42,163 nucleotides of DNA from an uncultured Acidimicrobiales bacterium (GCA_938038815.1 CALHTF010000107.1:1-42163); one strand, 5' to 3'. Positions 7,655-16,802 are shown, numbered from the stretch's first letter. The notes: generated by a model from the letters alone, not told the origin. A program made the numbers and translations.

Positions 7655-8323
7655 GTGACGCCCCTAGCCCGAAAGTGTTTGGCCGAATTCGTCGGTACTG
7701 CCTTCTTGCTCGCGGGCGTGGTCGGGTCGGGCATCATGGCCGAACGGCTGTCGACCGACGTTGGGCTTCAGCTCTTGCAGAATGCGCTGGCCACTGGCGG
7801 CGTCCTGGTGGCCTTGATCCTCACTTTCGGCTCGGCGTCGGGCGCTCACTTCAACCCGGCGGTCAGCATTGCCGAACGGGCTACCGGCGGTATCGACAAC
7901 CAAACGCTCGTTGGCTACATCGTCGCTCAGGTGGCTGGCGGAATCGTCGGTGTGATGGCGGCCAACATCATGTTTGATCTCTCGGCGGTGAACTGGTCGA
8001 CCAAGGACCGCTCGGCCGGGAACCTCGTGTTCGCCGACGGCGTTGCGACGCTTGGGCTTTTGCTGGTGATCTTCGGTGTTGTGCGGTCGGACAAAGCAGC
8101 GTCGGTGGCGTTTGCGGTGGGCGGCTATATCACCGGCGCCTACTACTTCACGTCGTCGACCAGCTTCGCCAACCCCGCCGTCACCGTGGCTCGAATGTTC
8201 TCTGACACCTTCGCCGGCATCGAACCCGCTTCGGCCCCGGGGTTCATCCTCAGCCAACTCGTCGCCACCGCAGTCGCCATCCCCCTAATCAAAATCCTCT
8301 TCCCAACCGACCCGACCCCCTAA
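7655..8323 (+). CDS. MIP/aquaporin family channel
   Basis: This 222-residue protein is a six-helix major intrinsic protein. It begins TPLARKCLAEFVGTAFLLAGVVGSG and contains both half-helix NPA boxes, HFNPAVS in the first half and FANPAVTVAR in the second. The arginine after the second box is the selectivity-filter residue. MIP channels pass water, glycerol or small neutral solutes such as arsenite across the cytoplasmic membrane. The frame is open upstream, but the GTG at 7655 gives the standard N-terminus and has a TAGGTT promoter box directly upstream. Which solute it carries is not clear. It is followed by the nested double hairpin. Confidence 0.92.
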   Translation: MTPLARKCLAEFVGTAFLLAGVVGSGIMAERLSTDVGLQLLQNALATGGVLVALILTFGSASGAHFNPAVSIAERATGGIDNQTLVGYIVAQVAGGIVGVMAANIMFDLSAVNWSTKDRSAGNLVFADGVATLGLLLVIFGVVRSDKAASVAFAVGGYITGAYYFTSSTSFANPAVTVARMFSDTFAGIEPASAPGFILSQLVATAVAIPLIKILFPTDPTP

Positions 8324-8330
8324 AGCCCCC

Positions 8331-8443
8331 CGAACTGGCACGCGTTCGCGTACCTAGAGGTACGCGTTTCATCCCCAGTTCGTGGCACCCTCTGAACTGG
8401 GGCGTTTTCTTGTACCTATAGGTACGCGTTTTATCCCCAGTTC
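8331..8443. repeat. Two tandem nested-hairpin units between convergent genes
   Basis: Two related units of about 50 bp each contain a hairpin inside a hairpin. Unit 1 (8331-8382) has outer arms CGAACTGG/CCAGTTCG and an inner stem GCGTACCT-AG-AGGTACGC (8348-8365). Unit 2 (8394-8443) has outer arms GAACTGGGG/CCCCAGTTC and a perfect inner palindrome GTACCTATAGGTAC (8412-8425). The units are joined by 11 bp. They lie between the stop codons of the aquaporin and enoyl-CoA hydratase genes and could act as a bidirectional terminator, but their nested duplicate form resembles a small repetitive-element (REP/MITE-like) family. Confidence 0.8.
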
Positions 8444-8458
8444 GGGAGTGTTCGGGGG

Positions 8459-9298
8459 TTAGCGGATTTTTGGGGTGATTCGTTTGCCGCTGGTGAAGGA
8501 TTCTTGGCCTTGGGCGAGGGCTTCGGGATCCATGCCGGTGGTGAGGATCGCTGGTGCGACGGCCATCGCTTCGTTGCGGCTGAGGTCGTTGGCGGCCCAG
8601 ATGGCTCGCATGCTGGCTTGGACGGCCACCGGTGGCTGCGACGCGATCGTGTTGGCGAGCCAGGCGGCCGCATCGTGGAGTTCGTCGCTTGGAACAACAT
8701 CGGAAACCAGGCCGATCCGGTGGGCGGTTTCGGCCGACATGCGCTCGTGGTTGCCCAACAGCGTGAGCCGCATCACCTCGCCAAGGGGCATGCGTTGGAG
8801 CATCTTCATCGGCTCGTACACCGCCGCCATGCCGTAGGTGACATGAGGGTCAAAGAAGGTGGCGTTGTCCGACGCAATGATGATGTCGGCCTCGGCGATG
8901 AAGTAGAACGCCCCTCCGCAGCACACGCCGTTAACCGCCGCGATTACCGGCTTCCAGAGGTCGCACGACTTGGGCCCGAGGTCGTCGCCCGGGTCGTCGT
9001 ACATGAAGTTGTTCGAGGTGCCATACAGCTTGCCGCCGCCCATGGCGCTCATGTCTTGGCCTCGGTCGATGCCAACACAAAACGACCGGTCGCCCGAGGC
9101 GGTCAGTACTGCAGCGTGTACTTCGTCTAGTTCGCGAAACGCCCGCCAGGTGGCCCGTACTTCGGCCTGCATGCGGTGGTTGAACGCATGCATGGCGTCG
9201 GGGCGGTCAAGGGTGACCCAACCAACGTTGTCGACGATCTCGACCTTGATGGTTTCGAAGTCAGCGGGTTCAAACGGCACATCGGCGACATTCGGCAT
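8459..9298 (-). CDS. Enoyl-CoA hydratase/isomerase (crotonase) family protein
   Basis: This 279-residue protein has the crotonase fold: GWVTLDRPDAMHAFNHRM at the N-terminus, a SFCVGIDRGQDM segment, the oxyanion-hole region KPVIAAVNGVCCGGAF, and ADIIIASDNATFFDPHVTYGM in the active-site half. Family members hydrate or isomerise acyl-CoA intermediates in beta-oxidation or related pathways. I chose the ATG at 9298 because the residues upstream of it in the open frame are not family-like. It is divergent from a SnoaL-like gene 41 bp away. Substrate chain type is unknown; the nearby lipid genes suggest fatty-acid or sterol catabolism. Confidence 0.9.
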   Translation of the reverse strand: MPNVADVPFEPADFETIKVEIVDNVGWVTLDRPDAMHAFNHRMQAEVRATWRAFRELDEVHAAVLTASGDRSFCVGIDRGQDMSAMGGGKLYGTSNNFMYDDPGDDLGPKSCDLWKPVIAAVNGVCCGGAFYFIAEADIIIASDNATFFDPHVTYGMAAVYEPMKMLQRMPLGEVMRLTLLGNHERMSAETAHRIGLVSDVVPSDELHDAAAWLANTIASQPPVAVQASMRAIWAANDLSRNEAMAVAPAILTTGMDPEALAQGQESFTSGKRITPKIR

Positions 9299-9339
9299 GA
9301 GGTGGTGTTTACCATGATCTGCTGCCAGACTCGGAAACC

Positions 9340-9801
9340 ATGAGCACCACCGGAACCGACCCGATTCATGTCTGCCTCGAACGTTGGCATCAGCACTTGC
9401 GAGGCCAGCTCGAGGGCGGCCTCGACGCGTTGCTACACCCAGACGTCGAGTTCTTGTCACCGATCGTGTTCACGCCTCAGAAGGGCATCGAAATCACGAA
9501 GGCGTACCTGATGGCGGCCGGGGGAACGCTGGGGGGCGACGACAAACCTGACGCCGCGGCGACCACGCCTGACTCAGCCGGAAAATTTCACTACCGCCGC
9601 GAGATCGCGACCGGCCACGACGCCATGCTTGAGTTCGAGACCAGCATCGAAGGCAAGTACGTCAACGGTGTCGACCTCATCACGTGCGACGACGATGCCA
9701 TGATCACCGAGTTCAAGGTGATGATCCGCCCGCTTCAAGCAGTGAACCTCGTGCACGCCCAGATGGGTGCAATGCTCGAGAAGATGAACGCCTCGGGCTG
9801 A
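9340..9801 (+). CDS. SnoaL-like / NTF2-fold protein
   Basis: This 153-residue cytoplasmic protein has the cone-like NTF2 fold pattern: LERWHQHLRGQLEGGLDALLHPDVEFLSP followed by an insert and strands HYRREIATGHDAMLEFET and YVNGVDLITCDDDAMITEFKVMIRP. SnoaL-like proteins include polyketide cyclases, steroid isomerases and many binding proteins; no function can be assigned. It is divergent from the enoyl-CoA hydratase and ends 7 bp before the O-antigen-ligase-like gene. Confidence 0.8.
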   Translation: MSTTGTDPIHVCLERWHQHLRGQLEGGLDALLHPDVEFLSPIVFTPQKGIEITKAYLMAAGGTLGGDDKPDAAATTPDSAGKFHYRREIATGHDAMLEFETSIEGKYVNGVDLITCDDDAMITEFKVMIRPLQAVNLVHAQMGAMLEKMNASG

Positions 9802-9808
9802 TGCGTCC

Positions 9809-11707
9809 TTGAGGTTTGCGCCGCTGGCCCTAGCGTCGCTTTTGGCGGTCGACCCGTGGGGCTGGGACCGGTTTGGTCCATTCCGCTTCGCGCTCGTGCT
9901 GATCACCGGTGTCGCGTTGGTCGCCCGGGCCGCAACGTCGGTCGAGTATCGAGGCCTGAAGGTGCCCAAGCTCGCTGCGGCCGGGTGGGGGGTGTTACTG
10001 GTCGCGATGGCTATCGCCACCGCAGCGTCGGTAGATCGCTGGCACAGTCTGGTCGGCACGCCCGACCGGCGGTTTGGTTTGTTGACGTGGCTTCTGTGCG
10101 GCGGGATGTTCGTTGCCGGGTATCTCTTCTCCAAGACCCAAGGCGACAACGGTTGGCGCGACCTGATGGTTGTCCTGTCCGGTGGGTTTGGGTTGGTCGG
10201 GTTGTATGTGCTGGCCGAAATGGGGGGAGTGGGGGGCTTCGCGAGCGGGTTTGCCGGCGACCGGGCCGGTGGGCCTTTCGGCCAGCCGGCGTACCTCGGA
10301 GCGGCCTGTGCCCTTGGTGTACCGATTGGCCTCTCGGTGGTGCTCGACCGACAGTTCTCCCTGGAGGCAAAAGCGGTTGGCCTTGTAGGAACCATCGGTG
10401 CGGGTTTTGCCCTGCTGTCATCGCAGTCACGGGCGGCATGGGTCGGCCTGGCCATCAGCACAGGGATCGTTGCGGTTCGAGCTCGGCGAGGTCCAGATGA
10501 CCGCACTCAGAAAGCAATTCTCGGCGCGATGGCAGTTCTGGTGCTCGCTGTCCTGGCGATCGGCCCGTTGCGCGAGCGCGCAACCAGCCTTACCGATGTG
10601 AGCAATGGGGTGGTCGCCGGCCGTATCGATGAATGGCAGGTCGGCACCACCACCTTGTTCTCCAGTCCGAAGGTGGCGTTGATCGGTCTCGGCCCCGAGT
10701 CGTACCGCACCGAGTTCGGCGCCCAGGTCGACCAGCAGTACGTGATCGACCACGGGAGGGAAGTGTTTACCGACCGGGCCCATAACGGCGTGCTCGACGT
10801 TGCCTTGGCAAGCGGGTTGATCGGCGCCGTTGGGTTCGCGGTCCTGTTGCTGGCCATCGGTACAAGCACCCTGCGAGCGCTCGATGGTGCAAACGGCTTG
10901 CGGTTCGGTCTGGCCGTTGGGGTCATCGCCTACTTCGTGCAACAGTTCGCGCTGTTTTCGTTGGCCGAACTCGATCCGTTGGTCTTTGCCCTTGCCGGAC
11001 TGCTGGTGGCTGGTGACACCTCGGCGGCGCCGGTTTCGCTGCGGGTGCCTGGGGGAGTGTCGGCGGGCGCTTGCGCACTGCTTGGGGGAGTGTTTGTGGT
11101 CGCGATCGTCGGGGCGGCCGCGGACGTGGTCGCCGATCACAAGATCGAGGCGGCGTTCAAGAGCCCGGCTCGATCGGTTGCCCTGGCCGACGAAGCACGC
11201 GGACTACGGGTCGAGTCGATTCGGTACGACTTCGTTGCATCGAGGTTCGGGGCCAGCATCGACGAACCGCTCGAAAATCGACTCAACCGTCTGGCCGATG
11301 GGCTTTGGGTATCGCCTCGCGACCCCGCCCTGCTCACCGAGCAGGCGCGGCTATCGCTGGATCTGGCGCGACAGACGGGGCGAGCCGACGACCTCGACGT
11401 CGCACTTAGCAGGCTTGAACACCTCGGCGAAGTCGACCCGAACCACCCGGCGAATCAGCAACGACTCGGTATCGCCTACGCCCTACGCGGCGACTACGAC
11501 TCGGCGGTCGAGGTCCTCAGACACGCCGTGGTTTTGGCTCCCGATGACATCGAACCACTCATAAACCTGGCAACTGCTCAACAAGAAAGCCCCAATGCGG
11601 CCGAGTGGCCAAACGCATGTATAACCGCAGCTCAAGCGGGTGAAATCGACCCCGGAAACCCTCGGGTGACGGCTCTGCTGGCGGCTACTGGAGAAAAAAG
11701 TTGCTAG
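9809..11707 (+). CDS. O-antigen ligase/Wzy-like polytopic membrane protein with C-terminal TPRs
   Basis: This 632-residue protein has about ten or more membrane helices across residues 1-430, then an extracytoplasmic or cytosolic tail with TPR repeats (residues about 520-600, for example HPANQQRLGIAYALRGDYDS and DIEPLINLATAQQES). The long loop with SRAAWVGLAIS, GPESYRTEFG and AHNGVLDVALASGLIG is the signature of the WaaL/Wzy polymerase-ligase superfamily, which joins or polymerises lipid-linked glycans. The start is a TTG at 9809, 7 bp after the SnoaL gene, chosen because the first hydrophobic helix begins immediately; no alternative start is better. Together with the TPR glycosyltransferase at the left edge it suggests surface-glycan synthesis. 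Confidence 0.82.
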   Translation: MRFAPLALASLLAVDPWGWDRFGPFRFALVLITGVALVARAATSVEYRGLKVPKLAAAGWGVLLVAMAIATAASVDRWHSLVGTPDRRFGLLTWLLCGGMFVAGYLFSKTQGDNGWRDLMVVLSGGFGLVGLYVLAEMGGVGGFASGFAGDRAGGPFGQPAYLGAACALGVPIGLSVVLDRQFSLEAKAVGLVGTIGAGFALLSSQSRAAWVGLAISTGIVAVRARRGPDDRTQKAILGAMAVLVLAVLAIGPLRERATSLTDVSNGVVAGRIDEWQVGTTTLFSSPKVALIGLGPESYRTEFGAQVDQQYVIDHGREVFTDRAHNGVLDVALASGLIGAVGFAVLLLAIGTSTLRALDGANGLRFGLAVGVIAYFVQQFALFSLAELDPLVFALAGLLVAGDTSAAPVSLRVPGGVSAGACALLGGVFVVAIVGAAADVVADHKIEAAFKSPARSVALADEARGLRVESIRYDFVASRFGASIDEPLENRLNRLADGLWVSPRDPALLTEQARLSLDLARQTGRADDLDVALSRLEHLGEVDPNHPANQQRLGIAYALRGDYDSAVEVLRHAVVLAPDDIEPLINLATAQQESPNAAEWPNACITAAQAGEIDPGNPRVTALLAATGEKSC

Positions 11708-11746
11708 TGGACCGAACCGATTGGCGCCCCCAAGGCTTTAACGGGC

Positions 11747-12310
11747 ATGGAACTAACGGCGAATGCACCGACCCGGTCGGTACTGGCAGTCCCCATGGTT
11801 GAACCCACCGAGATTTCGATCGACCACACGCGCACTCTTGCCTTTGCGACCTTTTACGAGGAACACTACAGCACGATTGCGAGAGGCCTCTCGATAACCC
11901 TCGGCGACCAGTCGTGGGGTCGAGAAGCAACCGACGAGGCAATGACCCGGGCCTACGACAAGTGGGACGAGGTTGCGGGCTACCGCAACCCCCAAGGCTG
12001 GGTGTATCGGGTCGGGCTCAACTACGCCCGCAGCTGGCACCGCCGACTCAATCGCAAGCTCCCCTGGACCGCCGAACAGGTTGCCCTCCCCGACACCCCC
12101 GACGTGGCGCTCGAAGAAGCGCTCCGCGACCTCGATATCAAATATCGGTCGGTCGTGGTGTGTCGGTACCTGCTCGACTGGACCACCGAACAAACCGCCG
12201 AAGCGCTCGACCTTGCCTCGGGCACGGTGAAGTCACGCCTCTCCGTTGGCCTCGAACGCCTCCGCAACTCCCTTGAAGAATCCCCCACTCACGAAACCGG
12301 TACGAAGTAA
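11747..12310 (+). CDS. SigE-type (ECF-like) RNA polymerase sigma factor
   Basis: This 187-residue protein contains sigma region 2 (FYEEHYSTIARGLSITLGDQ, TDEAMTRAYDKWDEV, NPQGWVYRVGLNYARS) and region 4 (LDIKYRSVVVCRYLLDWTTEQTAEALDLASGTVKSRLSVGLERLR), typical of the actinobacterial SigE family of small group 4 sigma factors. It would direct RNA polymerase to a small regulon in response to a signal. Its stop codon overlaps the ATG of the next gene by one base (TAATG), so both are translated in a coupled manner; that neighbour is its likely membrane-bound regulator. A second ATG at 11795 is an alternative start. Confidence 0.88.
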   Translation: MELTANAPTRSVLAVPMVEPTEISIDHTRTLAFATFYEEHYSTIARGLSITLGDQSWGREATDEAMTRAYDKWDEVAGYRNPQGWVYRVGLNYARSWHRRLNRKLPWTAEQVALPDTPDVALEEALRDLDIKYRSVVVCRYLLDWTTEQTAEALDLASGTVKSRLSVGLERLRNSLEESPTHETGTK

Positions 12311-14259
12311 TGGACTTTGAAGATCGTCTCAAGAACCACCTCCAGAACCAGAGCCAAGAAGTACACATCGAGCCAGCAACCGTGGGCGATGTCGCCCACC
12401 GCTCCTCGGCCAAACGCCAGCGCCGCATGGCCGCCAGCGCGATGGCGGTCGCGGTCGTGCTGATGGGCGTTGGCGGGTTCATCGTTGGCGGGAACTCCAA
12501 CGAATCGCCGGTCAGCATTGCCGAGGTCGCCGAAGACACCTCGCAGCCCGACGGCTCGACCACCGAAGACGGCGTGCCAACCGAGACCCTCACCGGCCCG
12601 CTCGAGTTCGACGACGTCTCCGATACCAACTCACCAGGCGGGTTCAACGTGTTCACTAGTGTCGCCGGTGCCGACGGGGTGTACTACACCCTGTCGACCT
12701 CGCCGGGTGAGCCAGGCGACGACTTCGACTGGCGACCCGACACCCTCTACCGCTACGACGACGGCTGGAGCAACAGCGACTTCGGCGACCGATTCGTGAC
12801 CGACTTCGGCGAGTCCGACGGCGTGCTTTACGCACTGAGCACCGGCTCACCAACGTCGGACGAACCAGCGATGGGTACGTCGGCCGACGGGGGTGAGTCC
12901 TGGCAATGGACGCCGCTCGAGGTCAGTGACGAACTCCGCAGCAATGTGCGGTTCTCGACCGCGGAGTCCAACGGCGACCTGTTGATCATCGCAAGCTCCT
13001 CTGGCACCCCCGACTACGAGGCTGCTGCGCAGCTGGCGATCGATGCTGGCGCCGACATTGATCTCGACACCAACGAGGTCATCGACGTGAACGCCGAAGG
13101 GATTCGGTGGATGGAACGGCCCGAGCTTGCGCCCTGTCAGGCCGAGATGGACCGCCGCTACGGCGAATTCGAAACCAACGAGGGCGGCCTCGTACCGTTC
13201 CCGTTCGATGAAGACGTCAACTTCGAGAACCTCACCCCCGAACAAGAAGCCGAACTCGAGGCGTGGGAGCTTGCCAACGCCCAAGCCCATCTCGACATCG
13301 TCAAGTCGATCGGCGAGGTCGAGGGATGCGAGTTCTTTAGCCAGTGCTTGACCGACTCCGAGACCCGCCAACGTGAGCTGTTCGACGAACAAGGGGACTA
13401 CCCCGACGACCCCGCCGAGCAGGAAGCGTTCGAACTCGAGCAGCAGCGAATCTACGAAGAGTTCGAGGCGTGGCTGACCGAATCCGGATGCTCGACCGAG
13501 CTGGGTTACGACGCCTACGAAGAGGAAAACTTCCAGATGGGCTTTGCCAGCTGGGACGAATTGGGCGTGTTGGTTCCCGAGGTGTGGAAGTCACGCCATG
13601 AGGCGTTGCTGTTTGCCGACGGCGCAGTCACCTCGGCCGGCCCGGTGTTCACGAACGAAGCTGGTTACCTGATCCGGGTGGCGGCCCGCAACGGCGGCTT
13701 CGAAGCCTCGTTCGAGTCCTTGATGTTCGGTGACTATCTCGAGAACGAACCCGAGGCGATCAACTATGTGTCGGCCGACGGGATCAACTGGGAGAACGCC
13801 GGAACCGGCGTGATCAGTTGGCAAGATCCGGTCGAGTTCAACGGTGGGTCGTTCTCGATCGATTGGTCCGAAACCGAGGACGATTACACCAATAGCGCAA
13901 CGTTGAACCGCAACGGCGAGTCGATAACGGTCGCCGACCTCGTCGGCGATTCGGGAATCGATACCAAGGATCTGCACCTCAACCAGGTTGTAGCCGGCGA
14001 CTACGGCGTCGTGGCCTGGGCGGCTCGCTGGAACGAGACCGGAGAACTCAACCCAGTCGACTTTGTGCCCGACATCGACACGGTGGTGTTCTTCAGCCAA
14101 GACGGCATCAACTGGACGGCGACCGAACTTGAGGGACTCGACGTATCGCACGTTTCGGTCGGCACCGACAGCGTCATGGTGTTCGCCGCCGATCCGTTCA
14201 AGGCGAACGACGCCGAGGCGAACCAACCGGTATTGCTCGGCCGGGCGACCAACCCCTAG
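12310..14259 (+). CDS. Single-pass membrane protein with Asp-box ectodomain, coupled to sigma factor (putative anti-sigma/sensor)
   Basis: This 649-residue acidic protein has a short cytoplasmic tail (residues 1-40, ending KRQRRM), one membrane helix (about 41-61) and a very large exported region. That region contains three Asp-box-like motifs, SADGGESW (191), SADGINW (488) and SQDGINW (596), typical of BNR/sialidase-type beta-propellers, and a glutamate-rich, probably helical insert around residues 270-410. The one-base overlap with the sigma gene and the topology suggest a transmembrane regulator whose short tail holds the sigma factor, but no classical zinc-finger anti-sigma motif is visible. 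It converges on and overlaps the GH3 gene by 4 bp at the stops. Confidence 0.75.
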   Translation: MDFEDRLKNHLQNQSQEVHIEPATVGDVAHRSSAKRQRRMAASAMAVAVVLMGVGGFIVGGNSNESPVSIAEVAEDTSQPDGSTTEDGVPTETLTGPLEFDDVSDTNSPGGFNVFTSVAGADGVYYTLSTSPGEPGDDFDWRPDTLYRYDDGWSNSDFGDRFVTDFGESDGVLYALSTGSPTSDEPAMGTSADGGESWQWTPLEVSDELRSNVRFSTAESNGDLLIIASSSGTPDYEAAAQLAIDAGADIDLDTNEVIDVNAEGIRWMERPELAPCQAEMDRRYGEFETNEGGLVPFPFDEDVNFENLTPEQEAELEAWELANAQAHLDIVKSIGEVEGCEFFSQCLTDSETRQRELFDEQGDYPDDPAEQEAFELEQQRIYEEFEAWLTESGCSTELGYDAYEEENFQMGFASWDELGVLVPEVWKSRHEALLFADGAVTSAGPVFTNEAGYLIRVAARNGGFEASFESLMFGDYLENEPEAINYVSADGINWENAGTGVISWQDPVEFNGGSFSIDWSETEDDYTNSATLNRNGESITVADLVGDSGIDTKDLHLNQVVAGDYGVVAWAARWNETGELNPVDFVPDIDTVVFFSQDGINWTATELEGLDVSHVSVGTDSVMVFAADPFKANDAEANQPVLLGRATNP

Positions 14260-16802
14260 CGGTCCGAGCGAGAATCCTCACCGCTGAGTTCGTGCACAAC
14301 GGTGGTCGCATGGTCGGTTGACGATCGTGCGACCACCAGCGCGTACAAGCCTGGTTCGACGTACCAGCCGGCTACTTCGTGGCGTTCGTTGGCGCCGCCG
14401 GCGGGCACGGGGCTCTTCGAGATCGCTTCGGCAAACCATGTGTCGCCGGTGTCGTAGTAGGCAAACGCCCGACGATCGAGTTCGATCCGAACGGTCTCGG
14501 TTTCGCCCGGGCCAAGGTGCACCTTGGCAAACCCCTTGAGTTCGCGAACCGGTCGATGAACCTTGCTGGCTGGCGGCTCCACGTAGAGCTGCACCACGTC
14601 GGATCCGGCGCGGTCGCTGGTGTTGGTCACCTCAACCTCCACAACGACGGGCTCGTCGACCGCGGTGGTCGTTGCCCCGCTGACGTTGGGTTCGCTCCAA
14701 GCGAAGGTTGCGTACGACATCCCGTACCCAAACGGAACTGCTGGTTCGATGTGGCGGCTGTCGAACCACCGGTGACCAATGAACAAGCCTTCGCCGTAGC
14801 GGACCACGCTGTTCTCGCCCGGGTACGAAAGGTACGACGGGCTCTGTTCGATCCTGGCCGGGATAGTGGTGTTCATACGGCCGCCCGGGTCGGCATCACC
14901 AAGGAGTACATCGACCAAAGAGTCGCCGAGTTCTTGGCCGCCGAACCCGACCGACAACGCGGCGGCTGGGAGGTCGAGCCAATCGAGTTGGTGCGGCCCT
15001 CCGGTGTTGACCACCACGATGGTGCGAGGGTTGGCGGCCACCACTCGAGCGATGAGCTCGGGCTGGTCGCCGGGCAGCGCAAACTGGTCACGGTCGCGGC
15101 CTTCGGTCTCCCAGTCATCGTTGGTGCCGACCACCACGACTGCGACGTCGGCTTGTGCAGCGGCCGATTCGGCCTCGGCGAGCAGGTCGCGGTCGGAGTG
15201 CACCACCACGCCGAGGCGGCAACCGGCGAGGAGAACCGCTCCTTGGTTGGTGTATTCGATAACCAGTTGGTGAGTAGAACCCGCGGTGAGGGCAACGGTC
15301 GAGTCGATCTCGATCGACCCGAAGCCGAAGTAGTCGTCGCCGGTCGGGAAGTCGCCTTCGGTTCCGTCGATGATCACCTCGCCGTCGAGCAACACTCGTG
15401 CTCGGCCAGCTTGGACCATGGAGAATTGGTGATCGCCGTCGGCTTGGGCGGTGAAGGTGCTCGAAAGTCGAACCGAGAACGCTGCTGGGTCGACACCTTC
15501 GGCCGGTTCGCCGAAGAACAACATGGCGGCTTTGGAGGCGACCGAGGTGTTGATCACGTCGCCCGCAAATTCGCGGCCGTTGAAGAATTCAAGATTGGTG
15601 CTGTCGACAAAGGGCGCTCCGAGCGGCGGAATCGACCGGTCGATGTCGCAACCCTGCGAGAACGAGATTGTCGCCGAGTCGCCGAGTCGTTCGGTGATGG
15701 CGGTGAGCGGGCTGATCTCGCGATAGGAGCGCACGTTGGCTGAGCCGCCACCCATCACCTTGGCGTTGATGGCATTGGGGCCGATCACCGCGATGCTCGA
15801 GATCGATGAGGTGTCGAGCGGCAAGATGCCGTCGTTTCGCAGCAACACGGTGCCCGCCGCACCCGCCTTGCGGATGAGGGCGCGGTCTTCCGGGCGATCG
15901 AGGGGCTTCTCGGGTTCGCCGCCCATTCCGTCGAAGGCGCCGGTACGTTCGAGCACGGTAAGGACATCGCCGACCAGCAGATCGAGGTCGTCGATGGTGC
16001 AGCTGCCGTCGTCGAGCGCGGCTTGAATTTTGTCGCCGTACCAGTTGCCCGGGCCGGGCATTTCGAGACTGAGTCCGGCAGCGACCGATGATCCGGTCGA
16101 GCGCAGGGCAAACCAGTCCGACACGATGAAACCGTCAAAGCCCCACTCGTCGCGCAGCACCGTCTTGAGTAGCCACTCGTGTTCGGAACAGTAGGTGCCG
16201 TTGAGCAGGTTGTAGGCCGACATGATTCCCCACGCGTTGCCGTCGCGCACCGCGTGTTCGAACGGAAGCAGGTACACCTCGCGCAGGGTTCGTTCGTCGA
16301 CCTGCACGTCGATGGTGTTGCGCTCAAATTCTGAATCGTTGGCCACAAAGTGCTTTGCGGTGACCGCGACACCGTGCGATTGCACACCGGTAACGAAGCT
16401 GGCGGCCAATACGCCGGTGAGGAACGGGTCTTCGCTGTAACACTCGAAGTTGCGCCCGCCGAGCATGTTGCGATGCAGGTTGATGGTGGGGGCGAGCAGC
16501 ACGTGCGAACCTTTGGCCCGACTTTCGATGCCCAAAAGATCGCCGAGTTCGCCCACCAGTTGTGGGTCCCAGGTTGCGCCGATGACCGACCCGGCGGGGA
16601 TACACGCGGTCGGTGTGCCGGTGCCCATCAGGCCAGCGCCGCGGGCGCCGTTGGGTCCGTCGGTGACGACCAACCTCGGAACGTTCAGCCGCTCGACCTC
16701 GTGAGTGGTCCAGATACCCTCGCCGGTCACGACGGCGAACTTCTCCTCGACCGTGAGCTGATCCAGTAGTTCTTGTACTCGTGCGCTCCGGGCAACGCTC
16801 AT
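14256..16802 (-). CDS. Glycoside hydrolase family 3 beta-glucosidase with PA14 insert
   Basis: This 848-residue enzyme has the full GH3 plan. The N-terminal TIM-barrel domain includes VTDGPNGARG, AKHFVANDSE and the catalytic nucleophile Asp229 in FIVSDW. The second alpha/beta domain is interrupted at about residues 405-540 by a PA14-like beta domain, and a fibronectin-III-like domain ends the protein (VTNTSDRAGSDVVQLYV). GH3 enzymes release terminal beta-linked glucose or related sugars; the PA14 insert usually shapes the oligosaccharide site. There is no signal peptide, so it should act inside the cell on imported oligosaccharides. I chose the ATG at 16802 because GGAGAGGA lies 7 nt upstream. 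A LacI-type operator precedes it. Confidence 0.93.
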   Translation of the reverse strand: MSVARSARVQELLDQLTVEEKFAVVTGEGIWTTHEVERLNVPRLVVTDGPNGARGAGLMGTGTPTACIPAGSVIGATWDPQLVGELGDLLGIESRAKGSHVLLAPTINLHRNMLGGRNFECYSEDPFLTGVLAASFVTGVQSHGVAVTAKHFVANDSEFERNTIDVQVDERTLREVYLLPFEHAVRDGNAWGIMSAYNLLNGTYCSEHEWLLKTVLRDEWGFDGFIVSDWFALRSTGSSVAAGLSLEMPGPGNWYGDKIQAALDDGSCTIDDLDLLVGDVLTVLERTGAFDGMGGEPEKPLDRPEDRALIRKAGAAGTVLLRNDGILPLDTSSISSIAVIGPNAINAKVMGGGSANVRSYREISPLTAITERLGDSATISFSQGCDIDRSIPPLGAPFVDSTNLEFFNGREFAGDVINTSVASKAAMLFFGEPAEGVDPAAFSVRLSSTFTAQADGDHQFSMVQAGRARVLLDGEVIIDGTEGDFPTGDDYFGFGSIEIDSTVALTAGSTHQLVIEYTNQGAVLLAGCRLGVVVHSDRDLLAEAESAAAQADVAVVVVGTNDDWETEGRDRDQFALPGDQPELIARVVAANPRTIVVVNTGGPHQLDWLDLPAAALSVGFGGQELGDSLVDVLLGDADPGGRMNTTIPARIEQSPSYLSYPGENSVVRYGEGLFIGHRWFDSRHIEPAVPFGYGMSYATFAWSEPNVSGATTTAVDEPVVVEVEVTNTSDRAGSDVVQLYVEPPASKVHRPVRELKGFAKVHLGPGETETVRIELDRRAFAYYDTGDTWFAEAISKSPVPAGGANERHEVAGWYVEPGLYALVVARSSTDHATTVVHELSGEDSRSDR

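Noticed and set aside
9574..10506. Long minus-strand open frame opposite the SnoaL and O-antigen-ligase genes.
   Set aside because: It covers the coding strand of two good genes and is proline/arginine/threonine-rich, as expected from G+C-rich antisense reading.
14379..15743. Long open frame on the plus strand opposite the GH3 gene.
   Set aside because: It is antisense to strongly conserved GH3 sequence, has a composition of G/R-rich shadow coding and matches no family.
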